NCBI GenBank assembly: GCA_030867875.1
Contig: JAOWCC010001634.1
Location: 31,329,867 to 31,393,866 of the forward strand
Direction: 5' to 3'
DNA length: 64,000 nt
From: Actinernus sp. WN-2022
Lineage: Eukaryota; Cnidaria; Anthozoa; Actiniaria; Actinernidae
Shown here: piece by piece, positions 8,101 through 22,500 of the stretch
Numbering within the stretch: position 1 is the first letter of the stretch
How the letters are laid out: the number at the start of each line of letters is the position of its first letter
Translations under genes and position numbers: made by a program
The notes under the pieces: model-generated
Databases searched by the model: none
The model's input: the letters and a program-made list of their open reading frames with translations, nothing else
Told to the model about the DNA's origin: nothing

Positions 8101-11100
8101 GTGACCGGTGTACACGACTAGCATTCTGGGTACGGAGTTAGGAGTGCCGTGACCGGTGTACACCACTAGCATTCTGGGTACGAAGTTAGGAGTGCCGTGA
8201 CCGGTGTACACGACTAGCATTCTGGGTACGAAGTTAGGAGTGCCGTGACCGGTGTACACGACTAGCATTCTGGGTACGAAGTTAGGAGTGCTGTGACCGG
8301 TGTACAAGATTAGCATTCTGGGTACGGAGTTAGGAGTGCTGTGACTGGTGTACACAACTAGCATTCTGGGTACGGAGTTATGAGTGCCGTGCCCATTGAA
8401 GCTTATCGTGTAAGCCAGGCGTTATCTGTCGTTACCCTATTCATATGCCATGTAATTGTGACCAGTAAACAGTGTGAAATAAAGAAACTTGAAGTACTCA
8501 CGTCTAGTAGAAGAGTCTTGACTTTTTTGATGTCCACAAGCTCTTCGTAAATTCTGTCTGATGGATCGGCTCCCATCTTCATGTAGTCACCAAACAGGAT
8601 TGGTTTTTTCTCAAACCGCTCAGGCTCTATATTCTGTAAAATAAAAACACTGACTTTTCACTGAACATTACACAATTTTCACTGACAAATGTTTGTGAAC
8701 ATTCCACAAAAGTCATTCAGTATGTTTTACATGGAACACTGCCAAAACATTATCACGTCCAAAACAAAAGTCAAAAAATCAAATTCCCTGACTTTTCACT
8801 GACTTTGAAAACAAATTTAGAATTTCCTTGACTAAATTAACAATTATCTGACCTTGAAACAATAATTGTTTCACTGACGGCTGTTCCTGACCGTGGGAAC
8901 CCTGTGTCTCTTTAAAGAGGCACTGTCAACCCCCAAATGATCAACTTTCTCATGACGAAAACCAAATTAGCAGGAGGATGTAAACGAATCGAGTGGATGA
9001 AAAATACTGCTTTTAAACTCGAAGTCGGTTCATTGTAACCGAGATCAACTTTCGAGAAAACATATTTTGTGACAGCTTTTGTCATCCACATTAATCTTTG
9101 CCATCCTCTATCAAAAAAGTTTGAAAAGCATACCAGGACATTCACATGGTATTTCTCTTCTATCTCAGGGTGTTATTTTTGTAGTTTTGTTTTAAAGAAA
9201 CTTGAAGGTTCAGCTCGATTGAGTGCTCCTTTATAGGTTCTGATGGCACAAACCTCAGTACATTTTTGAACATCATGTTGAACCTTGCATTTTATTGGAC
9301 CCCATTTGGATTGCACTGACAAAGAATGCCATTATTTTAGGGTTAGGGTTTGTATTGTAGAGTAGACTATTGTTTGGATAGCCAGTACTATTTCAGGTTT
9401 GGAGAAGGTGAAGGCCGCCCCTCTGCAATCAGCAAACTACCCTTTATATACAGAAATAATAATATTTTCATAACAACAGAAATACAGAGTCGCTCAAACG
9501 AATATTCCAATTCGTAGTTCTTGAAAGGTAACCAAGCATTCGCCTCCTATGTAGACTGGAGTGGACCCTGCACTGATACAAACCCTCTTCTATGAATATG
9601 GATAGGTTTTGATTATCATGCTAACTAGATATAAAGGCCTCTAACAAAGCTGTCTCAACTCCAGCCTCGATGTCACCAAAGGCTTGGTTACCTTTCAAAA
9701 TGGCGGTTAAGAACTACGAAGTGGACTATTGTTGAGTGTACCTGAGAGAAGTATTTCTGTGCCATTTCAGCCATGATAGTATGGAAGTACTTTTTGTCAT
9801 CTCGATTGATGAGTCGGTCGTGAAACACACGTTGAGCCTCGTGACAGAACAAACGGAAGATCTGCCCCTTATTACGGATCACTCCAGGATCAGCCTGAAG
9901 AACACCTGAGACACATTGATAGCTTAATTTATAGCAAAGATAAAACGCGCTATGATTCGCTAAAAAAAACAGTGCTTTAACCCATGGTCAAACGCAGTCG
10001 CAAGCCGACATGTGTACACTTGCGTTCAAATTGCGAGGCCAAACAACTGCACGCAAGTTTCGAAAAAAAAAAATACTTTTGTACAGTCCCACATCACCAG
10101 AAATCTAGGTAATTTCTGGACCTGTATATAAATGTACTGTGGCCTTCGCCAGTCACTAGTGCGCATGATCAGTTTGGTATTTCCAAGATGGCGGACCGAT
10201 TAGAAAGAAGGGGAGAAAGAGTTGATTACCGTTATTAACTGTTCTGAGCAGTGTGGACTTCAGAACTGTTTTTTACTAATACTGATGATAGGAGAGGTTC
10301 AGTAACCTTTATCTCCAAATCAGTTTTGTATTTTAATAGACATTTTCTCTACTTTGTTTTACTTTCATAATTCCGAATTTTCCCGCTCTAGCTCTGCAAG
10401 TAACATCGGAGTCTGCTATTTTTTCAGCAGTATACATGACATTGCCAGGGTACTAAGCTTTACAAAATGGCGAATAGATGTACAAAAAAAACAGAAATAA
10501 AGTACTTTCCCAAAAAATTTCAGAAGGAAGGAGTGTTTCTTTCATATCATGAGACCACTCATCTTACCTTGAAAGATCCATGGATTCAACAGAGTTTCTG
10601 ATCGAGTTCAAAAGTTTATATCCCAAGGAATGTTTTAAGGGTCGGGAACAGCAACTTTCCTAACAGTGAGTATTCTAGCAGGTAAGGAAAGAGAGGAATT
10701 TTCTAGAATTTGACATCATTTACAAGTGACTTGCGATTGGCTTCTTGTTTTACAGGTAAATAAAACGTCGATTTGACAGAGCTAAACCCTCTCTAAATCA
10801 AACACATGACTAGGATCGGTATGTACATTACATTCTATTATGAGGGCGGGAGAAATTGTGTGAATTCAAGAAATACATCAATTCTTATATTATAATCTCA
10901 GTTCCATACAACCTTGGCGATAATATAGAGAGTGACATTTATGCTAATTAGACCAGCTTACGTCATTTTTCTTACATTTCTGGTAATACACCGAGTCTTG
11001 AGAATTCGAAAAGCGAAACTTGAGCTCCAGAACGTTTTAAACATACAAGTCACACTTGCGGTGACTTACACTCAAATTTGAGCTCGATCAAAGTGAACGC

Positions 11101-14100
11101 AAGTTGCCGTAAGTCGGTGCAAGTTAGCGTAAGTGCTTACGGTACTTTTGGTCATCACTTGCATCATAGTTAATAGAGTGGAATGGTTATGAAACTCAGC
11201 GACCTTCTTTGTTGTATGTCTTTGTTAGCTTTTTTCAACCATTACCGTGCACAAAACACAATAGAAATTCCAACATGTTAATCAATCAGCCAATAGAAAC
11301 GTGCGGGTTCAGTCGTTCAGGGAACGCTAATGAACTATGTCCGTGCACAATCTTTTGTCTTACCCCCCTTCCAACATAAATCGCAGCGCCTTTGTTAGCC
11401 CTTTTGAAGTTTACCGGGTTTCCTAACCATTCCACTCTATAGGCCATTTTGACGATGTTGCGCACGCATTGAAAACAAAAGCATGTGGCCCGCCAAAAAA
11501 CAGAATGTTCTCATTGCGCGCGCAACATCGTCAAAATGACCTATTAAAACTTGCGTTGGCTTGCGTTGACTCCGTTTGCCCATGGCTTTGTGTACCATGT
11601 ATCAAACTCATTAATAATTCATGAGAAAAAAACAAAGGAAATCACTGAGCGATAAGTGATCTGTAAATATGATACAGATTTCTTCCTGATTTACATAAAC
11701 TTTTGCTTCGATTTTCTCGGCCAAAATAAGTCGTATCGCCAAAATAACTAAAAACATGACTTTATACATCTAGACGTTTGATAAATCAGATACAGAATTC
11801 GTGTCCGTGCTTTATGGGATCATTTATTTGAACATACTGAAGTCTTTCATTAAGGTAACTTTTCATCCAGTTTGAGGCAATGCCTCCGATACCATAAAAT
11901 TCAACTTTATCAAGGAGTGCTGAGTGGTTGCCTGTGTCGAATAATAATAATAATAATAATAATTTATTTACCGTCGGTAACGCAGGAAGTGGTTGCCCAA
12001 TCTCCCGAGCCAGGGGCTCATGATATAAGCGCTCGACAAATTAATAGTAACAAAATATAAAATTTGTAGTAGGACAATAAAGCTAGGGCATGACATTATA
12101 ACACGAATGGAAGCTAAGATAACTCTAGTTTCAACTATTTACATATATATAGTAATATTGTTAGTACATAACAATATGGATAAAGGCTAAGAGAACTCTA
12201 GTTCAAACTATTTACATATATACAAAAATAAGTAAGCAAGTCTAGCTATACTAATACCATACAATATATATACAAACTCTAAGTTAAAGGTGCCAAAATA
12301 TCAATGTAAACTAAGTAGATCAATTATATAGGTGCATGTGTGCAGGAGCTAGTTAGAGGCAGTTTTTACACTGGCATCCAATAAAGTCAGACTTATTAAG
12401 ATATTGCCGAAACTGTGTTAAAGAAGTTGTAGTTTTAGCTGCTTTTTTAAGATCGGTACACACGAAGGGACAAGTCCCAGGGACAAGTCCCCTCGTGTGA
12501 ACTAGGAAACATCTTGTCATTTTGTCCCAGGGACTTGTCCCCTCAATTCAAACCAGTTTAATTTGAAGGGACAAGTCCCGGGGACAAAATTTTGTCCCCG
12601 CGACAATATTTTTCCTAGTTCAGACGAGGGAAAAATCCCTTCGTGTGTACCGACCTTTAGTCTATAAAGATTCCAATGGTATGTTCATTTTTTCCCCAAC
12701 AATAATCAACAATGTAACACTGCAATCCGATGGCACTCAGATACAGAAATACAATCACTTTCTTTCAGTTTCCGTGGATTGTAGTAGAAACAGAACCAAA
12801 ACCGTCACTCTCTCGCTTCACATTCGCAAAGCTAGAGAAACTGGCCACCGCGAGACATGTATGTGCTCACGTGCACAGTGTAATCTGATTGGTTGACGGC
12901 GCTAATTGGCAACATGAAAAAAAATCACACTTGCGAGACTTGACTCGGTAATTAGCGAGAAAAAGGAGGATACGAAATGCTTTCATGCAAAGGGTCAACA
13001 TGTGAGTCGCGTGTAGTGTCCAAAACAGTTAATGTTGTGAGGAGTGTGCGAGGAGTAAAAGCAGGCCCACATCAGCTGTAAGCTGCTATAATAATCAGCG
13101 TGCTATAACAAATAATATGATTATTTATTTATTTAAAAGGTGACGTCATCTGGGCATCTAGTGAGAATGGTAAGCAGAATCCCCAACAATAAGTCAAGTG
13201 AAATAATATTGTTTGCATGTTGTTACGGTTCTGGTATAACATTACATTAAAAATTATACCAAACGAAAAGTGAATTTTCAAAAGAACATGCGTACCTTGA
13301 ATGCATTTGGACAAGTCCCGCAGGTTGAACACATAGTGGGACTTGGCAGGGGTGGGTAATAGGTCTGTACTCATACGGGCATAGATCTCAACACTGCAAA
13401 ACAACATAGTATTGTGTAGAACAGGTCAAGTGAGGGATACAAGAGATCATTAAACGACATGTCATCATTTACAGGCATAGGGCTGTGGTTCTCACCTCGC
13501 TCCTACTATGGCATCGGCACACTCTCTTACTTCTCCAGGGAAGTCAACCAAGAATCCGATGACGATTGACTAAGAATGATTGAAGAAACCATGAGTGAGT
13601 TTACATATCAATAAAATTGCAAGCCGAAATGCCATATGAAGAGAAGCCAAACAGATACAAAACCCAGTTATTTTTTTTTATCTTTGTCGGATAAAAAGCC
13701 TGAAGTCTACTCGACAAAAAAAAACCTCTGAATTTCTAACGAGACCTGAAACAACCGCGGGGGCTGATCAAAGCCAGGTCCCGGCTAATCCACATATCGA
13801 ATTGAAATTTAGCGTGTTGGTTTTTGCGGAGGGAGAAAAACCGGAGAACCCGGAGAAAAACCCTCGGAGCAAGGGCGAGATACCAACAAACTCAACTCAC
13901 ATAGAGGACGCAGCATAACAGTTTTAAATATTTAGTGATCGGTACCCAAAATTCTTTGCCGTCTTGTCACGTAGGCTTAAGGCTTCCTATCGACAACGTT
14001 TTTGAACTACAGTGTAGCTGTATATACCGAGTATGAACAAAGTCTTACCTTGAAGATGTGGACGAGCGTGTGTTCCGCGGCGGACGGGATGCAAAACATG

Positions 14101-16501
14101 CTGAAGTGACGTAGGAACCGAGGGGTGACAGGATTCCTACCCCCACCGGGTGGGGCACATGCTGCACATATCGTCACGTCCTGGAAAAGAAATTAATTTT
14201 AGGGACTATTCCAGATTAAGAATAACCGGAATAGACGGTAATGGTGTTCTTTTGGGACCTATTCCGTTCTCGAAATGAACATACTCACCCCTAACTCATC
14301 TCATCCATAAACTCATCTCATCCCTAAACTCATCTCATCCCTAAACTCATCTCATCCCTAAACTCATCTCATCCCTAAACTCATCTCATCCCTAAACTCA
14401 TCTCATCCCTAAACCCATCTCATCCCTAAACTCTTCTCATCTCTAACTCTTCTCATCCCTAAACTCATCTCATCCTAAAGTCATCTCATCCCTAAACTCA
14501 TCTCATCCCTAAACTCAACTCATCCCTAAACTCATCTCATCCCTAACTCATCTCATCCCTAAACCGATGCAGCACTGTCATAACTTAAGATCAACAAAAT
14601 GTAGGCTCCCAATGTTCTCTGGCACGGAACGACATAAGTTCTTTCATTCCTAGAGCTTTAAGACTGTAATAGCTAATATTACAGTGGCGTCTACGAATAG
14701 CAGTTTCAGCGGTATTGACCCGATAGCCTCGCTTAAATGTAATGAAGCGCTGTTCAAACTGTATCTAAATTAGTCGTGCTTGTTTAAGAGGATGTTGGTG
14801 TCATGCAAGAATGATGGTTTCAATGGCGCTTCATTACATTTAAGCGAGGCTATCGGTTCAATACCCTGAGACTGCTATTCATAGACGCCACTGTAATATC
14901 AGCTATTGTTCTCACCAAACTCATTTATAATTCATGAAGCAAAAACAAAGGAATTCATTGAGCGATTAGTGATCTGTAAAACTGATACAGAATTCATCCT
15001 GATTTACATAAAATTAAATTTCGATTTTCTCTGACAAAATAAGTATGACTCTATACATCTAGACGTTTGATGAGTCCGATACAGAATTCGTGTCTGTGCT
15101 TTAAGGGAATTACAGTGTCGCTTTCAGCTCGAGTTTGTAAATCCCATAAAGCACGGCCACTCATTCTGTATCTATTACTTAACTATTGCCTCATCATTAT
15201 TAGTATAAACCAACTAGTGGACTATTACAAATTCTGCATTCTGATTGGCTACCCTACTATAGGTCTATTTGTAATAGCCTATGGAAGAGAAAAACCGCAC
15301 GCATTTTCACGAAATAACAACATTTTTCAACTTAAATTTGTTTCTTTCTATTATTTTCTACTGTCCGACTAGTTGTTTATACTAAAACAATTAGACCTCT
15401 CGCCCTCATGGGCTACGAGTTAAATAGCCCATTCGGCTGCACCTCATGGGCTATTGATGGTTTGCACTCAATCCCCAGAGATTCAAATGACAAAGGGCAT
15501 GGCGGCCATGTTGGTGTACAGAACAATTTTATGGTGTCAAATCCCCGCCAAAAATCGAAGTTGGCATTCAACATCCAACTTTAGCGATCAACTTCGAACA
15601 TCGAACTTCAGCAATCAACATCGGACTTCAGCGATCACCATCGAACTTTGTAATTATCAACTTCGAACTTTGGAACACAACATCGGCATTCAGCGATCAA
15701 CATCGGACTTTGTAATTATCAACTTCGAACTTTGGAACACAACATCGGACTTCAGCGATCACCATCGAACTTTGTAATTATCAACTTCGAACTTTGGAAC
15801 ACAACATCGGACTTCAGCGATCAACATCGGACTTTGGAAAAACACTCGCCTCTCACCGCTGCGGTCCCGGGTTCGATTCCCGGCTCGGGCACGATACGTG
15901 AGTTAGGTTTGTTGTTGATTCCTTATCTGCATTCGAGGGTTTTTCTCCGTGTTCTCCGGTTTTCCTCCCTCCGCAAAAATCACCGTGAGTCGAGTGTAGT
16001 GTGTCCAAAACAGTTAATGTAGTAGGGAGTGTGTGAGGAGTAAAAGCAGGCCCCCACCAGCTTTAAGCTGTAATACTCAGCCTGCTATAACAAATAAAAT
16101 ATTTATAAAAAAATAAAAAATAAAAAATGTTGAACTTCGGGGCACAGTTTGTAATTAATTTTAATACCGCACGAGTCACCATCGGACTTTGTAAATCAAC
16201 GTCGTGATCTCTATGTTGAATGTTGAGTCCTGCAGGCGTTATAAAACCGCCAAAATTAACGTCATCGTGACAAAATCGATTCTTCTAGGGAGGGGTGGTA
16301 GCAAAACTTTCCAAGATGGCGGATTTGGCGAGTGTGATTGAAGTACTATTTAATTTATTTACACATTCCGGAATAACAATAACTGGAATAACATCTAGAG
16401 ATTATTTCAGTGGTTAAAAAGTGCCGAAATACTTAAGTTAACACTTATCCATGAAATGGCATAAATTTTAAAATTAACTTATGCAGGAGTCAACTTAAAC
16501 T

Positions 16502-16533
<32 letters not shown>

Positions 16534-19500
16534 AACCCCAACCCGGGACAGACAGGGGATTATTATAGGGGCATTTGAGGGGATTTGATACAAAACTAGG
16601 GCCGAGGGGGTGGGGCATTAGAAATTATTGGTATGGGCCGTTAGGTGGGGATTTGTATGGTGCCTGCTGCCACTGACTTCGGCGGTAATTGTCAAGGCTG
16701 ATTGATCGCTGGCCACTCGTACAGGAAATCACTAGTGAGTTTGTTATTTAAATCTTTGAATTTGAAATTAAAATTTAGTCCATCTGCTTTTTAAAAGTGG
16801 AGTATATATACAGAATGAATATTTATCTACATTCTAGGATGTACTTTTTATGTTTATTGGTTGCCCTACACGTTTTAGGCCTGGTTCCTTACAACATGTT
16901 TTGCTTTTGCCACAGCTTATTTGTAAGCTTTTGTAGTTGGACAACGTCCCTAGAGGTAAGGGCATTTTTCAGAATTTGACTGTTTTTTTTACCAAATCCC
17001 CATCTAGTCCCCCGGGGTGGGGGGGGGGGGGGGAATCGGGGTTTAAGTTGACTCCTGCTTTACCAGCAACAGTCAAACCAAACCACAGACATCTTTCTTT
17101 CGACTGTTCGCTGTGCCACTCCAAGAATACAACTCACTTCCTATACTTTGAAACGGCCTTGTTCCAATAAATCGAGGAGATGGTCCTTGGAAATCTCCAA
17201 TGAAGGTCTTCCGCGCTCGACTGTCAATTAACGCTCATCACGGCAACGTTTTTCGTTCCCAAAAAAAATTTTCACACACATCAATTCTGAAGAAAAGTTA
17301 TAGTTTTAATTTTAAAACATATTATATGATGTTAATTTACTATCATCTGGTTGAATTTTCATTTTGGAACGGAGGGGAAAACGCTAGCGATTTGTGTACC
17401 CCCACCCCTCCCCTAGGAACACAAATCGCTGGGAACACAAAACACTGTGACAGCGGTTTTATAACGCCTGCAGGACTCAACATTCAACATTTAGATCACG
17501 ACGTTGATTTACAAAGTCCGATGTTGACTTGTGCGGTATTAAAATTAATTAAAGTCCGATGTTGATCGCTGAAGACAGATATTGTGCTCCGAAGTTCAAC
17601 GTTGATTTACAAAGTCCGATGTTGATTGCTGAAGTCCGATGTTGTGTTCCACAGTTCGAAGTTGATAATTACAAAGTTCGAAGTTGATAATTACAAAGTT
17701 CGAAGTTGATAATTACAAAGTTCGATGTTGATCGCTGAAGTCCGATGTTGTGTTCCAAAGTACGAAGTTGATAATTACAAAGTCCGATGTTGATCGCTAA
17801 AGTTGGATATTGAATGCCAACTTCGATTTTTGGCGGGGATTTGACACCATATCAAACAACGCTTTCACAGCACATGAACTAATACTTGGCGTTGACAACA
17901 CAAGAACAGCCTAATCACATCGTGTCTGAACGCACCAAAAGTGGCGCGCGGCACTCAACTGATAATAGCAGTAATATCATTCTGTTTATTCTGCTCCGAT
18001 AGCAGAATCAGTGGATGAAGATGACGAAGAGAACAGTGGTTTTCTCGGAATACGCAAAATAGTGTTCTTTTGGGAAATTGCGCTAGCCAAAAAAAAAACT
18101 TCACTTCCCAACCTCGTCCCCAGGATCTTCTCGGTCAGATCCAAGATGGCGGCTACCGGAGAGAAGACCCTGGTAAAGGCTGGATCGCGTGAACTAATAC
18201 TCCCCGATTTTGGAAGTATTTTGTCACGTGATTTGGCGATCTAAGAATGCGGCCAAGCTAAATATGGTAATAGGTATCCCAATACGGAGTGAGCGAGAAG
18301 CGATTAACGGTATTTCCACGCGGCGAACGATGCAGTGAAAACAGGTCTACTAAAATGGCTCGAAATGGAGTTTACTTGGATAAAGAAACAGTGGAAAGGT
18401 ATCACAAAGCTACCAGGATGTATCTGAGCTAGAAGAGAATCCTAAAAAGCCGTTCATTTTCCGTTAGCGTTGAAGCGAAACGATCGATAGCACATGTTCA
18501 GGTTTAACGGCTTCTCCTGGCTTTCCCACTGATGAATCTTAGCAGTAATGCACTTCATCTATTGCTCTACCTACACAACGTGTTTTAAGGTTATTTAAAA
18601 TCGTTTTATTGATCAAATGTGAGCAATCTAAACTATATACAAGTTCATCTCTCTGGACTCTCTGGAACAACCCTTGCGTCATAATCGAAGAGCCAATCAG
18701 AACACGTGACAGTTCAGCGTTTACCAAGGTCTTCTCTCCGGTAGCCGCCATCTCGGATGTGACCGAGAAGACCCTGGGGACGAGGTTGTTCACTTCCTAC
18801 TACTTATCAAAATGGCGGAGTTGTTAGTTCTCAGGTCACCTGGATCAAGATCATTCCGTTTTCTGTTCTATTCCGTGTATTATGTTACTCCTATATCGGA
18901 ATAGCACTAGTCAGAATAGTCCCAAAAGAATGCGCCCTTAGAAATGGGAATCGAGGTTTAGCGATTCTGACATAGTGAAATAAGCATGTGACTGTAAAGC
19001 AGTTTACAAAGTGCAGATATCGAATGAGTGGGACAAACTATGGCAATGACTACGGCACGGTTACTGTACGGCATGCCGTGACGTTGAAATGGTTTCCCTA
19101 CAGAGTTACGGTACAGCACGGTTACAGTAAAGCAGATTTCGTATGAGTGGGACAAACTACGGCACTGACTACAGCATTGCAAAAAATAAATCAAACATGA
19201 CCAATTCCCGAGGGTTGGCCCGGAGTGGAGGGGATGGGCATTGACTGGTGTATGATGTCTAATGCAATAAGCCACAATTTTGAGTGCCGCGGCCCATTTA
19301 AGATTAGAGCGGATTTCTTATGAGTGGCAAGTTACGGCAATGACTTACGGCACAGTTACTGTACGGCATGCCGTGACATTGAAATGGTTTCCCTATTATT
19401 TTTGCCCTATTGATCCAATCAAATTACAGAAATACGATACAGCACGGTTACAGTACGGCTACGGATATGCCGTAAATTGTCCCAGCCATACGAAATCTGC

Positions 19501-22500
19501 TCTATTGGGAAGGACGACGACTTACGTGGATTTCTTTCCAGAACAACTTCTCCCTGTCGTAAAATCCTCTGAAATCCTTGAATAGAAAATTCATTCAATC
19601 CAATTAAGTCCAATTCGCAAGTTCTCAATAGAGGGTTTGCACCATCACGTGACGGAAGCCATGTTGGATGGCAGGAACAATATCATTCCTTTGAGGTTTA
19701 TTTTTTCACATGATTAAAAACATTTCATTGTCTGTGCCATCCAACATGGCTTCCGTTACGTAACGGTGTAAACCCTCAATAACGCATAGAGTAAGGTTAA
19801 TCAAGATGGTCATTCTGAGCGAAAAATAAAGTTTGTATATAGGTTTCAAACTATATTAGACCTCCCCACTTCTTTCCAGAGTAAAGAAGAAACTAAAATG
19901 GCTCCAAGCAAACTATGTTTGGCTGTTAGAGTACCCGAAACATGTGTGTTCTTGAGATGAAATCCCCCTTCGCCCGACGCTAGCTAGGGCATAAAGGATC
20001 GGTCACGGTTTCTGGGAATTCCCCACATTATTCACCCAAAATGTTATGGTTAGTCATTAATTACACGTGTATACCGAAGGGAGAGGTGGGTGAATAGTTT
20101 CCCAGAAACCGTGACTGAGCCGAAATAATTAACTCTACATGCTTCAGTAGCACTTTACAGACCTGGTATTGTCGCAGTAGTTCGATTGGCGGCTGCGACC
20201 CATATGTATCCAGCTTAGGCATGTTGAGATCGTCCACAAAGATGACCATCCTTTTGCCGGCAGGGGCACCTATCACCAGTAATGCGGTGTTAACTCATTA
20301 TAACATAAACTGACACGATGAAGCACAAGCTCTGACTGGCTGATAGCAAATGTCAGGTTCATGTGCGCTTCATGCATGGAGAAATGTCGTACTTTATTAA
20401 CATGGCTATAAAATTCGCCTTGCGAGAGACACTTCTTTTCTCTGAAGCCGCAAGCTGCATGTTCACCATCTCAACGTATGCAGTATATTAATATTCCAAC
20501 TTTGTGCATAGTACAAAATCCAAGTAGGTGATTGGCTAATGACAGCAGGCGGCGTTCGCCTCTCAAAACATTTTATTGGACCCCACTTGGATTGCACTGA
20601 CAAAGAATTCCATTGTTTTAGGGTTTGTATTGTTTCAGGGTAGGCTATTGTTTGGATAGCCAGTACTATTCCAGGTTCAGAGGAGGTGAAGGCCGTCCAA
20701 TGGAAGTGCTTTATTGGTAACCACATCACGCTGTGCACTCAGTTGGAATATTAGAAGGGTTAGAGACTTATGTTTGTGTTTTATTGACAAATACAGGCAC
20801 TTGTATAATGAATTCAAAATCCTTACTTCTCAAGGGATTACAGTACAATGAAGATAGCCCTAGTGCCCTTCATTTAAACATGCCCTAAGTAACTTACCAA
20901 TGATGTTTTTTCGTTTCTTTTCCAGTTTGGTTTCAATCATCTCCTGCGTCCTCTGACTGCTCGTCTGTGCCGAGAAGTTCATCATGATCGCGATGTAGTT
21001 GGATTTCTCTGCAATGTCGTCAAGTATTGCCTTGGCAATCACAGACTGTAGAAGTATTAAAAATAAATTGTGGCAAGCAAATGAGTTGGTTCGTCTGGAA
21101 ACGACTTACTAAAATAGATATACCTTTTGCTATGTTTCATCTGGGGAAAAAAGGTTTTGAACTCAGTGCACAATGGTGAAGAGTGCGTTAGCTTACACAT
21201 GCTTACGTGGTGTTAGGTAGTGCACGACCATTTGCATTGTACCTGTGCGTTTTATTGACAAATAGCTCAATTGTGTGCGTTGGAATCTGTGTTATGTATG
21301 TATGCGGGAGGGGGGGTTACTACTTACACGCCTTGTGCCTTAAAACAATCCACAATATCGGGTATTACGGGATCGCGTAAAGCAGCGTTTGTATATATAA
21401 ATGCGTGCAATTCACACCGACATTGTAACATAAAAGTGTAATTTTTCCTTTACGTACTTTTCCGACACCTGTGGTACCAGTGTACAGTACAGACTTGTTT
21501 ACTGCTAGCAGCTTATCCATAAGGAATCCAAACCGCACAGTATCAACTGTAGGAACCAGCAAGTTGAAGTATGGGGTACTTGGGCTGTACTTGAAGGATG
21601 GGATGATTTTCTCCCAGGGTTCCATGCGGCGTGTGTCGAAATCGATGTAGTAGCTGTACAAGTCGCCGGAGCCTGGGAGCTAATTTATTGAAAGGGATGT
21701 TTAATTTAATTGGTATCTTCCTAAAGGGGAAGGCTTAGTTATCAGTTGGCACGAATTACCACTGAAAAAAATCGAATTTCCATAATATGGAAAAACCATG
21801 GTAAAATGCTGTAAATTGGAATTTCCAACATTATTGTACTTTGCCATAGTATGGAAGTACCATAACATTTCCATGATATTTCTATACTTTTCAATTTTTC
21901 GAATGTAGAAGCAATATATAAAAACCAAAATAAGTACTGGAATAATCTAAAACGGATAAAATACACGTAATAATCATTCTAAATACCCTGACGTCATGTG
22001 TGTCAGCAAATAAGTCCCTGCAGAATGTGTCGAAGATTTCATTACAGGACTCGACCAGGTTGCCACCGATGGACCATAGGAAGACAAACAAGAAGGCGGT
22101 ACAGATCAGAGGGTGCAGTTTAGTAGGGTCCAGGTTGAAGTCTGGTCCGCCCTTCTTGGGGAACAGGAGACTGTCAAACAAGCAACACATCGTGGTCACC
22201 TTGCTGATATCAACCTGACAAGATCCAACAACAAGTCAGTGAACAGCAATAAAGTGGAAACCTGGGGCCTATATACCTTTATCGCGCAGGGCCATGTGAC
22301 GTCCATGATAACAAAAACCTTTGTTCTTGCACTTCTACACTCGACGCAGAGCCGAGGCTGGAAGTGCAAAATCTATTGTTTGTAGACAAAATGGCCGCTG
22401 CGTCATAAAGGTATATTCAATAAAACGTTTACATTTCAAAGGTCTGGCCACTCTTTCTTCGACTAAAAACAATGCAATGAACAGCTTTGTAAAATACAAG

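Larger units (their letters stand above)
9981..11584. mobile_element. Possible 1.6-kb TIR element containing smaller elements
   Basis: CCATGGTCAAACGCAGTCGC at the left is inverted as GACTCCGTTTGCCCATGG at the right, and both ends carry CTTGCG words. It encloses the two elements at 11172-11445 and 11446-11545. No transposase ORF or clear target-site duplication was found. Confidence 0.4.

Noticed and set aside
16501..17035. Long C and G runs as possible quadruplex or regulatory sites
   Set aside because: They lie in the core of a repeat element as simple homopolymers. Their exact length may be unreliable, and no promoter context is seen.
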